A stretch of 64,000 nucleotides of DNA from Eurosta solidaginis (taxonomy: Eukaryota; Arthropoda; Insecta; Diptera; Tephritidae), in assembly GCF_040869045.1 (NCBI RefSeq), contig NC_090319.1, forward strand, positions 176,302,645 through 176,366,644, in the 5' to 3' direction. The notes under the pieces are model-generated. The model did not search any database. It was not told the DNA's origin and saw only the letters and a program-made list of their open reading frames with translations. Within the stretch, counting starts at the first letter, position 1, and each line of letters starts with the position of its first letter. Below, piece by piece: positions 11,183 to 21,108 of the stretch. The position numbers and the translations under genes were made by a program.

Positions 11183-11478
11183 AATTAGTTATGACAAGAC
11201 TACCACGCAAGGTTAATATTGTCCGATATTGTAGTAAGTGTAGAATTTTTGTTTACTTGTTAAAACTACTGTCTTAATTTATATGTATGTGGTTTTCAAA
11301 TTGTTGTTTGTTTATTTAATTTGAAAATAAATAGTGTTTCCCCTGAGAATTCTGGAATATTCAGAGAAACGTCGGGCGTAAGGTGAATTAATCGTTTTAT
11401 TTGCACCAGCACAAATTAGATTAGACCAGCCTAAAAATCATAATATATAAAAATTTTTGAACTGATCGCAAAAATCCC
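11183..11478 (+). repeat. PLE 3' UTR, right inverted arm
   Basis: It is complementary to 6855-7140 over about 280 bp and ends near 11478, where similarity to the left arm fades. It contains the better-preserved hammerhead-like motif. Confidence 0.8.
11341..11375 (+). ncRNA. Hammerhead-ribozyme-like motif in PLE 3' UTR
   Basis: CTGAGAA (11343-11349; consensus CUGANGA, one change) is followed by T, then stem II TCTG (11351-11354) pairing with CAGA (11362-11365) across loop GAATATT. Next come GAAA (11366-11369) and CGTC. Such CUGANGA-stem-GAAAC layouts are known in PLE terminal regions. The G-to-A change in the core probably lowers or removes activity. Confidence 0.5.
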
Positions 11479-11567
11479 AATAAAATGCTTTTAATTCCTC
11501 ATAATTTTTTATTTCGCCTTAATATAAATAAAATAATAATAATTGTCGATCATACATGTCCATATGT

Positions 11568-11602
11568 CCCTGATGATGACTTCAGATTGAAGTCGAAATA
11601 TC
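11568..11602 (+). ncRNA. Second hammerhead-like core outside the inverted arm
   Basis: CTGATGA (11570-11576) fits the core exactly. After one T, GACTTC (11578-11583) pairs perfectly with GAAGTC (11589-11594) across AGATT, then GAAA (11595-11598) and TATC follow. I could not find a convincing stem I or stem III, so cleavage ability is uncertain. It may be the end of another, older PLE fragment. Confidence 0.4.
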
Positions 11603-12164
11603 AGCCAAAATTAAAATTTATGAATATAAAAGAAACTAAAAGGAAGTTTTATTCAATAACCATGGCCTTTCAGCTCAACAAATCTAATTAACTATAAATA
11701 AAATAATAATAATCTTATACATTTTTTTGAAACTGAAAATATGTCAACTATTTTCAGAAACTTTTTGGAAAATTTTCGAAAATTCGAAAACTCTGCATGG
11801 TCGAACTTTTTTTAATTTTCAGTTTTTTTTTTTTTAAATGCTGTTTTGTAGCCCAAACAACTTCAGTCTAACTAGGTACAAGTTATGTAGATCTGGTAAG
11901 TCAATAAAGACCTCAGAAAAAAAAATCGCATTGATTCTTGAGAATTGAATAAAATCATTCTGAAAAAATAATTGTCAGAAATCAATGCAAATTGTGAGAC
12001 CTATGGGTTTTACCAAGCTAATTACTATTGGTTTCGATTAATTTGTTGTACCAAGGCGTTGTATGGAAAATATCAAGAAGAAGCAGTCTGCTGATGGGAT
12101 AACACTACCTGATACTATACATTCGCCTTGGCTTGCACTTTATCACACTGAAAGTTGATTTGGC
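11603..12164. other. AT-rich spacer, no recognisable gene
   Basis: It has short ATAATAATA-type runs and no coding pattern that I can support. The 5' limit of the following CR1-like element is uncertain and could lie in this stretch. Confidence 0.4.
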
Positions 12165-12239
12165 TCCAAAACTGCACTATCATAAAAATTCTTGAAGTTC
12201 TAAAATAGTTTCGAAATTTTCATACATGGGAGTGTCAAA

Positions 12240-12385
12240 AGGGCTGTCAAGTCGACCCAGATACCCTAAATGATTATTTTATTAGGTCAAGTGAGTGTCG
12301 GGACAGTCATTCACCTCCGAAAATTGTTAGTCGTATTGAGCCAGCGCATAAATTTGAATTTATAGCGGTGCCAGAATTAGAGGTT
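12240..12385 (+). pseudogene. CR1/Jockey-type ORF2 fragment before the RT
   Basis: It reads DTLNDYFIRSSECRDSHSPP, then KIVSRIEPAHKFEFIAVPE. DxLNxYF is a common motif just upstream of the RT in this group. It is interrupted by the LOA element at 12386 and continues at 20444. Confidence 0.65.
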
Positions 12386-15300
12386 AGGTTAAGTTGAACT
12401 GGCCGGTCGATGAGGACCTCACATAGACTGATTGAGTCCGTAGTGTTACCAGAAGTTTGTTTTAATGACCAAACTGAAAAACCATATCAAAAATCAGGAC
12501 CTATGTTATAAAATAACTCCGTAATCTTGGCAAATACTAGAAGCTTCCTAGGCCTTAAGCCACTTGCTGCTTCTAGATCTGACAGTTGTACCACTCCTAG
12601 TAGCTGGAGTCTTAGCCTGGCAAGCGCAGGGCACGAGCACAGAACGTGCTCGATCGTTTCCTCCTCCAACCCGCACTTCCTACATCTACTATCACTGAAC
12701 AAGCCTAATTTAAAGGTATTGACGCCAGAAGGCAGTGTCCAGTCAGAATACCCGTCATGAGTCTACAGTTCTCTCTTTTTAATGATAGAAGCAACTTAGT
12801 TAGTCTAAGGTTGTAAGATCTACACATAATCTTCGACACTTTACAGCCCCGCGCTTGAACCCACGCCTTTCCCGCTTGGTCGATCATGTGCACCTCTCGC
12901 CTTCGCTTAATCTCGCAAAGTCTAACTGGGACGTCTACGGAGCAAGCTTCAAGGGATGTGCCCTTTTTAGTTAGTTCATCCGCTTTTTCATTCCCATCTA
13001 TTCCCATATGCCCTGGGACCCAATATAGATGTATGCTTCTCCCTGCCCCGATTCTCTCCAGAAACTGCCTACACTCTAACCCGCATTTAGATATTGTGCT
13101 ATGCGAGATTATTGCCTTAATTGCTGCTTGACTGTCAATATAAAAGTCAACACGGTTGCAGCTTAAGCTATTCTCTTCCAGGGTTTCTACTGCTTCGGTT
13201 ACGGCTAATATTTTCGCTTGGAAAACGCTACAGCAATCCGGCAGCCTGTAGGATCTGTTTATTTCCGGATCAGCACAGTATACCGCAGACCCTACTCCTT
13301 CCACTACTTTGGAACCATCTGTGTACACATGTATCGCCTCGTCTGCCATTTGCACACCCTTGCGCCAACCGTCCATCTCTATCGTGGCCTTAAGATCTCC
13401 CTGGAAGAGCACATAGGGAATCAGGTAATCTGTTCGTCTTGTGATTGATGACGCTATACTACTATGGTCGTATGGCCGGCGCTCAAGCTGCCCCGAAGCA
13501 CCGAGCCTGGTTACAGTTGTTAATGCTATGTTCTTTGCTACCAGGTCTACAGGTGGAATGAGCAGAATGGCGAACAGTGCAGCCGTCGGGGTTGTTTTCA
13601 GGGCTCCCGTAATGCTAAGCATAGATAGTCTGCATACCCTCCTCTAATTTTTTGAGGTATGTTTTTTTGTGTGGCTTTCCATCAAGCAAGAACTCCATAG
13701 TATAGAATAGGGCTTACAATCGCTGTAAAACCCCAATTAGAATGAGAGGGCGATAAGCCCTACGTACACCACAGCATCCTTTTATAAGCATAAAGTGCCG
13801 TTGAAGCCTTCTTCACCCTCTCCTCCACGACAGTTTACTGTCTAGGAAGATTCCCAGATATTTTGTGCACGGTTTCTCCTGTAAGGTCACCCCTCCTAAC
13901 CTAGGCCTGGTCAAATTTGGGACCTTGTACCTCTTTTTAAACAAGATTATATCCGTCATCTCCGCGTTGAATTTCAACCCGACATTAGATGCCCAGGCAC
14001 GAATATCCCGAAGCGCCCGATCCATCAAAGAATTAGTCGTTGAAAGGCGCTTTCCACTTATGACAATTGCAACGTCATCTGAGTAAGCCGTAAGTTTTGC
14101 GGGTATCACATCGAATCTCCTGAGCAGTTGGTTGATGACTAGCGTCCATAGCAGAGGTGATAGCACCCCTCGCTGCGTCGTGCCCCTGTCCACTGATCTC
14201 ATGGCCTCGTACAATCCCCATTGTGATGCAATGTTCCTGCAATTTAACATGCAGCCGATCCATCTGGTTAAGGTTGGATGTGCTTTTATGTAATTAAGAC
14301 CATCCATAATCGCTCATGTAGAAACATTATTGAAAGCCCCGGCAATGTCCAAGAAGACTCCTAGAGCATATTCCTTATATTCCAAGGATTTCTCTATGCT
14401 TATTACCACCCTATGCAATGCGGTGTCTACCGACTTGCTTTTGGTGTACGCATGCTGTGTTGTTGAGAGCAGCTTTTCATCCACGTTGGATTTTATGTTC
14501 ACATCTATCAGCCTCTCAAAGGTTTTGAGCAGAAATGATGTTAAACTAATGGTCTATAGTCTTTGGGATACACGTGACCGATCTTCCCCGCCTTTTGTAG
14601 GGAAGCTACCCGAGCAGTTCTCCAAGAGTGCGGTACATGATTCAGTCTTATGCACCCATCGAATATTATTTTAAGCCATTCCACGACCGCCCTACTTGAA
14701 ACTTGTAGCATGGCCGGGAATATACCATCTGGCCCCAGCAATTTAAACTTAGAAAACGTCTTCACTTCCCATTCGAACTTGATATCGGTCACCAAGCCCG
14801 GCACTACCCGCTCCGTGATCGAAGTGTGAGTAATGTCTGCTGGCTCTTCTAAACCGTCTCCCGATAGGAAATATGCGTCGAAAGGCACCTCAAGGGATTC
14901 CTCGCTATTACGCAAACATTTCCCGTTCTCTTTCTTTATTAGTCCCTGGACTATGTTTCACTTTTCTAGGACTTTTTTCAACCGTGCTGTTTCGCTGGAG
15001 CTTTCTATGTCCGTACAGAAACTTTTCCATGAGCTTCCCTACGCCCTGGAAATTTCACGCTTGTAGATCCTCAGTAGATCCTTGTACTCGTTCCGACACC
15101 CTTCGTTTCCGCGGTCTTTGCTAGCTTTAACATTTCTTTTACCTGTCTTCTTAGAAGACTCAGCTCATTGCTCCACCATGGCGGCTTTGATTTTGCTTTG
15201 AATCTTCTTAGAGGGCAAGCTTGGTTATACGCAGTCATAAGTGTCCTTATTAGGAATTCATTCGACTCCTCCAGTTCCTCCACATTGACAACCTCTTTGG

Positions 15301-15437
15301 GTTGTCCCAGTTTTGTTTCTACCTGTTTCTAGAATTTAGTCCAGTTCGTTGACATAGGGTTTCTAAAGGTTGCTCCCTTCTCTACCCTCTTTAGGGGGAT
15401 GCTGAGTCTTATATACGCATGGTCGGAGAAGGATGGT
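12386..15437 (-). pseudogene. LOA/I-type ORF2: reverse transcriptase, RNase H, zinc motif
   Basis: From high to low coordinates: IRLSIPLKR-like and KSKPPWWSNELSLLRRQVKE before the RT; GPDGIFPAMLQ and WRTARVASLQKAGK; FLDIAGAFNNVS; QRGVLSPLLWTLVIN; then the active-site region AYSDDVAIVISG (YSDD). RNase H has VYTDGSKVVEGVGSAVY, a Glu in KILAVTEAVETLE, an Asp in VDFYIDSQAAIKAI and WVPGHMGIDGNEKAD. The C-terminal CRKCGLEEETIEHVLCSC is the usual CCHC-like finger of this group. Frame breaks near 13700, 14310, 14540, 15060 and others make it a dead copy. The tail before the target duplication is TTAACCTAACCT-like. Confidence 0.85.
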
Positions 15438-15441
15438 CTAT

Positions 15442-15726
15442 TGTACAATATCATATAACGTATTTTATTATTATCTATGATATGTACATTATTTAATTCA
15501 ATACTCACTTATTCACTTCAAAAAAATACAAATAACTATTAATTAATATTCTTGATGTTTCGCCACCGTGTGTGTATCCATAAAACGAATGTCAATAAAC
15601 AGCAGCTCTCTTAGTGATGCACGATATGCGTAAATCATTGCTAGTTACGCACAGCGATCATACGTTCTCAACAGTGCTTCTTCGTTACTCTACAGTTGAA
15701 CTCTTGATGGTAGCCAATACTTAACA
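15442..15726 (-). repeat. 3' LTR of mag-like element
   Basis: 285 bp, TGTACAATATC to TACTTAACA on the plus strand. It differs from 19969-20250 by a few substitutions and a small indel near 15500 (TCACTTATTCACTT against TTAAATTCACTT). Confidence 0.95.
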
Positions 15727-15730
15727 CCCC

Positions 15731-17222
15731 TTAACGCCCAGCTGAAGAATAGAATTCTGGAACCTTCCTCGGTCTATTTGAGCGCCGTGGTGTCTGTTGG
15801 CGAGGCGGAGTGGAATTAGCTGCTGTACCCGACGGTGTGTTTGGTGCCAAAATTGGCGATGGTTGAATGTTGAGAGGCTCCGATGATGATTTAGCAGGCG
15901 GTGAAGTGGATCTGCCCTCAACAGCGTTTTCAGCAGATTCATTTCCGCTAATTGATTCTAGGTTACTGTCTGAGTTATTGCTACCCTCATTTTTGTCTTC
16001 TTCAATGTCCATCGCTATACTCTCGGAGGGTTCCCTGCCTCTGATCTGATCCAAATGGCGCTTAATTACTCTTCCATCTTCCAGCTGAATTTTATATGAG
16101 ACTGGGCCGGTTCTTGAGTATATTCGCCCTTGTGTCCACTTAGGACCCGTTGCATAATTACGGATCCAGACAAGATCTCCCTCACAGAACGTATGCTTAA
16201 CAGTAGGATTGTCCTTGACATTTGAGAGCTCATGCGGGTGAACTTTGTCAAAGTAAGTTTTTAGTTGGCGATTGAAGAAGAGTTCGGCTGGGGAACGACC
16301 TGTTGTTGCATGTGGACTGATGTGTTGTTTAAATACAAATCGAACCAGGTTGAGCTCGAAATCGGAATTGGGCGGAAGTTTCTTAAGGAAATCCTTCGTT
16401 GTTTGCACCATCCTCTCAGCTTGTCCATTGGATGATGGATGGAACGGTGCACATCTCACATGTCGGATTAGGTTATTATTCATAAACTCTTCGAATTCTG
16501 AGGACGTGAAGGCCGATCCATTATCGGACACGATGACATCTGAAAGGCCATGAGTTGCGAAAAGCGATCTTAGTGACTTAATTGCGCACTGTGATCATGT
16601 AGTCTTAACAATGTGTACTTCCAGCCATTTAGAATATGAGTCGACCGAGAGAAAAAATATTTTGCTATGGAAGGGTCCCGCAAAATCTATGTGTAGACGT
16701 GACCATGGATTTTTTGCTGTTTCCCAAATATTAGGTTCTGCCTGGGCTTTCTCATGGCGGGTTTGATGGCACGGTGAACAAGTTTTTACGATGCTTTCGA
16801 TTTCCGTATCCATCTTCGGCCACCAAAAATAGCTTCTAGCCAACGCCTTCATTTTAACTATACCGGGATGTCCCCTATGCAGCGCCTGCAAAATGGCTTT
16901 TCGACAAGTCGGAGGAACAATCGTTCTGTTTCCCCAGAGAAGACATCCTTTAAGAGTGGTAATTTCATTGCGGCGCACATAATACGCATAAGCTTCATCC
17001 TCGCAGAGCATGGATGACGGCCATCTCCTTAACGCCCAGCTAGTGACTTTAGTGAGCAATGCATTTTTGGCGGTAGCCGCCGCTATGTCTTTCGGGCGTA
17101 TAATTTGTGAGCTTGCCAATTCTATCATGAATACCTCCCCATGGTTGGATTCGCTGAGTTTATCTTCAACAGGCAGGCGACTTAGACAGTCCGCATTTCC
17201 CATTTTCTTCCCTTCTCTATAA
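15731..17222 (-). pseudogene. Integrase part of mag-like pol
   Basis: It continues gag-pol after a frameshift near 17270. From about 17203: MGNADCLSRLP, HRGHPGIVKMKALARSYFWWP with CSPCHQTRH (HHCC zinc domain), then the DDE core with Asp in RLHIDFAGPF, Asp in VSDNGSAF and Glu in PSSNGQAERMVQTT. A TGA codon at about 16592-16594 interrupts the core between the first two Asp residues. The C-terminal tail (IKRHLDQIRGR, then a Ser/Pro-rich end with RRSNRPRK) is complete, with stop near 15731. It would integrate the element's cDNA. Confidence 0.9.
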
Positions 17223-19820
17223 ACTAAATCGAAAGTATAGGCGTTCAGAAACGTACAGCGGCATAACGGGTGATATAATGATGGGCGTCTGCTTTGTGGT
17301 ACTGAATATTCCCAGGAGTGGACGGTGGTCAGTAACCAAAGTGAACTTCCGCCCGTACAAATAGTCGTGGAACTTCTTTACGCCTGCTACCAGAGCAGTT
17401 GCTTCGCGATCGATATGAGCGTAGTTGCGCTCCGACTTCGATAAGGTTCTCGAATAAAATGCTATTGGTCTTTCAGACCCGTCAGGCAGTATGTGACTTA
17501 GAACAGCACCAATACCATACGGAGAGGCGTCACAAACGAGTGTCAGCGGTAATTTTTCATCATAATGGATGAGAACACTATCAGAGCTGACAAGCTGCTT
17601 AAGTTTATGGAAAGCTACCTGATGTTCATTCTTCCAAATAAAGTTCCTATTTTTCTCCAGGAGTCGATGTAAGGGTTCTGCAATTGTAGCTTTATTTGGA
17701 AGAAAATTGTGATAAAAATTCAACAGACCAAGAAATGCCTGCAGCTGTTTTTTGTCTTTCGATGCGGGTGCATTATGTATAGATTGTACCTTTTCTGGGC
17801 ATGGCCTAATGCCAAGGCTATCGATTTTGTATCCCAAAAAACTAACAGTGGGGACACCGAATATGTATTTGTCTCTCCGGAGGCGTAAACCCGATTCATC
17901 AAAACGCTTTAATACTTTCCCTAAACGGTCTGCCAACTCTGCCTCAGTTGCACCCATTATGACTACGTCATCAAAATATGGTACGACACCAGGAATATTA
18001 CGAAGAAGTGTTTCAATAAGATTTTGAAAAATCCCTGGCGCTGACGAAATGCCAAATTGAAGTCTATTCACCTTAAATGCACCCTTATGAGTGACAATAG
18101 TTTGCATCATGGCCGATTTTTCATCCACAGCTAGTTGTTGGTAAGCTTGGGCTAGGTCAAGCTTTGCAAAAATTTTTCCCCCCTCTATAGAATATAGGAG
18201 TGAGCTGATGGAAGGAATTTTAAAATTGTGCGGCGAAAGTGCCTTATTGAGTGTTGATTTGTAGTCGCCACAGATTCTGATCGAACCATCGCTTTTGGGA
18301 ACCGGGACTATAGGCATTGCCCATTCAGAATATTCAACAGGTTCTAGGATTTTTTGTGAACACAATCGGTCAAGTTGAACTTCAACAAGATTCCGTATAG
18401 CAGTAGGAATTCGCCGTACCGGAAGTCTTATTGGTTCAACCAATTCTTTGACACGTAAGGAAACTGGTTTCCCTGTGAATTTCCCTAGTTCCGTGGAGAA
18501 AAGATGATCAAATTCCTTTAAAACCGTCTTAATGCTACGACACTCATCGATTAATAGAACCCCCTGTACGCTTATACCAAGAGAATCAAACCAGTTACAT
18601 CCTAACACGTTTGTTTGATTGCCATTTACCACTACAAGGGGCAAATTTTTAACCTTCCTTTTATCATAAATTACTTCGATATCTACAGTACCTTTGATAG
18701 GAACGCCATTATGCTGAAAATCCCTCAACTCGACACCGCTGTCGTTTAGAACTGGCTTATCCGTAGGCCACAATTTATCGAAGGTAGTGGATGATACGAT
18801 CGTATAGTCAGAACCCGAATCCACTTCAAATACACATGGCTTCCCATTAACAGAAATTGTTGTTGACTTTTTACGACTCGTTGTACTCGAAATTAGATTA
18901 ATTGATTGTAATTTTGCTTTTGATTTGGTTTGTTGGTTCCGCTGTTTGTTCGATGTATGCGTTGTGTGGTCAGTCGTAGTACTTTGATTCGTCGTGCGGC
19001 ATACTCGCTGTAGGTGCCCCTTGACCCCACATGCAGAACATGTTGATTCTTTGTGAGGGCACTGTGATCGGAGATGTGCGCATCCACAGCCATTACATAG
19101 TTTATTAGCAGTAGTGCTACGTTGATTTTTATTTTTCTTTACATGCTGTTGATTTCGTTTTGCGATTTGGTTGACATGTTTCGGTTGACGAATTACCAAT
19201 ACATTTTTAGAGGCAGCTTCTGCGGTTGAAGCTTTTTCAATCACCTTCTGTAAGTGCAGGTCACTTTCCGCCAGAAGGCTACGTTGAAGAGATTCGTCTC
19301 TCAGGCCGCATACCAAACGGTCGCGAAGCATACGATCCAGAGCATCACCAAAATTGCAGTCAATTGCAAGTCTTCGCAAAACAGCTACATACTCCGCAAA
19401 AGATTCCGGCGGCAATTGGTCACGTTTGTGAAATTTATAGAAGGATGCAATTTCCGACGGTCGAGGGGAAAAATGTTTTGTTAGAATGGTCTCAATTTCA
19501 GAAATATTAAGATCACTCACCTTTCTGGGTGATGCCAACGACGACAGGAGGTCGTAAAGTGTCGCGCCGGCCAATGTCAGAAAAATTGCCTTCTGACGTT
19601 CTGCAACCTGTACGTCGTGGGCTTGAAGAAACAACTCGAATCGCGCATAATATGTTCTCCAGTTCTCTGGGTGATTGATGTCGAATTGCTCTAACGTGCC
19701 TAACGCGGTCATTGCGTGATTTGATGCTGACGGAAATTGCGTTTGTGATGAAGTGGTGGTTGATTCCCGTAGAATAATTGGCGAAGCTTCCCCCAACTCC
19801 GACTCTTTTTTAAGTGGCAT
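17217..19820 (-). pseudogene. gag-protease-RT-RNase H of mag-like element
   Basis: 867 codons from ATG at 19820. Gag occupies roughly residues 40-215. Two zinc knuckles follow at about 245-280 (CNGCGCAHLRSQC and CSACGVKGHLQRVC). The aspartic protease has FEVDSGSDYTIVS. RT holds KLDLAQAYQQL and RLQFGISSAPGIFQ, and its active site is PYFDDVVI, FDD rather than the common YxDD. RNase H holds LVCDASPYGIGAVL and LVTDHRPLLGI. The frame is lost by a one-base change near 17270, just after RNase H, so the integrase is separated; otherwise the ORF is open. Confidence 0.9.
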
Positions 19821-19947
19821 AGACCTTGTATGTCAATGTGCGTATTATCTTCACAATCGAAATGTTACGACTTGAAAATTGGAATAGCGACAGGTTCCCT
19901 CTTCCAATAATTTTGTTGTTTGAAATGAAATTTAATACGATGGGCAA

Positions 19948-19968
19948 TATCCCATCCTCGTCGCCATT
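19948..19968 (-). promoter_or_regulatory. Primer-binding site of mag-like element
   Basis: On the minus strand the 5' LTR ends TTGTACA and, after two bases, continues TGGCGACGAGGATGGG. TGG at this spacing is the normal start of a tRNA-complementary primer site. The tRNA is not assigned. Confidence 0.65.
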
Positions 19969-20250
19969 TGTACAATATCATATAACGTATTTTATTATTA
20001 TCTATGATATGTACATTACTTAATTCAATATTAAATTCACTTCAAAAAAAGACAAATAACTATTAATTAATATTCTTGATGTTTCGCCACCGTGTGTGTA
20101 TCCATAAAACGAATGTCAATAAACAGCAGCTCTCTTAGTGATGCACGATATGCGTAAATCATTGCCAGTCACGCACAGCGATCATACGTTCTCAACAGTG
20201 CTTCTTCGTTACTCTACAGTTGAACTCTTGATGGTAGCCAATACTTAACA
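19969..20250 (-). repeat. 5' LTR of mag-like element
   Basis: 282 bp, near-identical to 15442-15726. Confidence 0.95.
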
Positions 20251-20254
20251 CTAT

Positions 20255-20443
20255 CAATAACCATCCAATCATACCTGGATATATCACGATCGGAGCTCAA
20301 TGTAATATCCAGAACATTGCTGTATGTTGGACCAATGTATGTAGGGATATTTCACCTGTTGGCTATCTGCAAACTGGTTTGCAGGATGTAACAAAATAGA
20401 GATTCTCTCGTTCCATCTGCTCCTCCCCACGCATTGTGGTTAT
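20255..20443 (-). pseudogene. Endonuclease fragment of the LOA/I-type element
   Basis: The minus strand reads DNHNAWGGADG, ESLFCYILQTSLQIANR and PTYIGPTYSNVLDITLSSD, the central and C-terminal motifs of APE-type endonucleases in R1/LOA-type elements. It contains an in-frame stop after IANR. The 5' half of the domain is missing because the element is truncated at the insertion site. Confidence 0.75.
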
Positions 20444-20743
20444 CAGAATTAGAGGTTTGAAAAACAGTTACGGACATCAAATCTAATGATATTGCAGAAG
20501 ATGGGATCTCCTTGAAATTTATCAAACTCATTCTGCCATTCAATTTAGGAACTCTCACGCACATTATTAATCATTGCCTCACAACTTCTCGTTTCCCTGG
20601 GGTGTGGAAAAAGGCGCTAATTATTCCTGTTGCCAAAACAAATATCGCCCTTGAATTTTGGATTTATAGGCCAATTAGCATCTGAGCTGCGTTTGCTAAG
20701 GTGTGTGAGTCCTTGATGGCGGGTCAAATTTCAGCTTATATTA
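20444..20743 (+). pseudogene. CR1/Jockey-type reverse transcriptase, N-terminal part
   Basis: It reads VTDIKSNDIAEDGISLKFIK, LTHIINHCLTTSRFPGVWKK and ALIIPVAKT, then YRPISI and a TGA. These are RT block 0-2 motifs. The SINE at 20744 interrupts the next block, and coding resumes at 21109 with KENSLLSPLQ. Confidence 0.75.
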
Positions 20744-21108
20744 TGCGGCCACCGTGGTGTGATGGTAGCGTGCTCCGCCTACCACACCGAGGTTCCTGGG
20801 TTCACGCCCTGGGCAAAGCAATATCAAAATTTTAGAAATAAGGTTTTTCAATTAGAAGAAAATTTTTCTAAGCAAGGTCGCCATTCGGCAGTGTTTGGCA
20901 AGCACTCCGAGTGTAATTCTGCCATGCAAAGCTTTCAGTGAAATCTCATCTGCCTTTCAGATGCCGTTCAGAGTCGGCCTAAAACAAGTAGGTCCCCCCG
21001 CCAGTTTGTAGGAAAAATTAAAAAGGAGCACGACGCAAATTGGAAGAGAAGTTCGGCCTAAAACCTCTTCGGAGGTTATCGCGCCTTACATTTATTTACT
21101 TTATTTTT
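20744..21108 (+). mobile_element. tRNA-derived SINE
   Basis: It begins GCGGCCACCGTGGTGTGATGG. A box-like TGGTGTGATGGTAGCGTG and B box-like GGGTTCACGCCCTGG lie at tRNA spacing. The body carries GCCATTCGGCAGTGTTTGGC, CTCCGAGTGTAATTCTGCCA and GTTCGGCCTAAAACCTCTTC, blocks I recognise from a widespread higher-fly SINE family. It ends in a T/A-rich tail. TATTA at 20739-20743 and 21109-21113 is the likely target duplication. RNA polymerase III would drive it. Confidence 0.8.

Larger units (their letters stand above)
6850..11478 (-). mobile_element. Penelope-like element (PLE) with outward-facing 3' ends
   Basis: The main copy runs on the minus strand: N-terminal region near 10830, reverse transcriptase, GIY-YIG nuclease, then 3' UTR at 7140-6860. 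A second 5'-truncated piece on the plus strand (11045-11478) holds only the nuclease C-terminus and the same 3' UTR, so both ends of the locus are inverted copies of one 3' UTR. Inverted 5'-truncated partners are known for PLEs. Two unrelated insertions (7146-7705 and about 7926-9003) break the minus copy. Confidence 0.75.
15442..20250 (-). mobile_element. Nearly intact mag-like Ty3/gypsy LTR retrotransposon
   Basis: 4.8 kb, bounded by near-identical LTRs (15442-15726 and 19969-20250) with TGT...ACA ends and a CTAT target duplication. One gag-pol reading runs from 19820 to 15731, broken only by one frameshift and one stop codon that I can see. Very similar LTRs and few lesions imply a recent insertion. 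The RT and RNase H motif style and the single gag-pol ORF suggest the mag lineage. Confidence 0.9.
15438..20254. other. Target-site duplication CTAT of the mag-like element
   Basis: CTAT at 15438-15441 and at 20251-20254 borders the two LTRs. Removing the element joins the LOA coding sequence smoothly: WMVID from the right with RPSFSDHAY from the left. Confidence 0.9.
12386..20443 (-). mobile_element. LOA/I-type non-LTR retrotransposon carrying RNase H, split by a mag-like element
   Basis: The minus-strand order is endonuclease (20443-20255), RT (about 15437-13820), RNase H (13620-12870) and a C-terminal zinc motif (to 12487), then a 3' UTR to 12386. The 14-bp target duplication CAGAATTAGAGGTT flanks it. 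It is 5'-truncated inside the endonuclease. The RNase H domain places it in the LOA/I side of non-LTR elements; LOA is my preferred guess. Confidence 0.8.

Noticed and set aside
20759..20835. A functional tRNA gene
   Set aside because: A and B boxes are present but the cloverleaf is not closed and the sequence continues into the SINE body.
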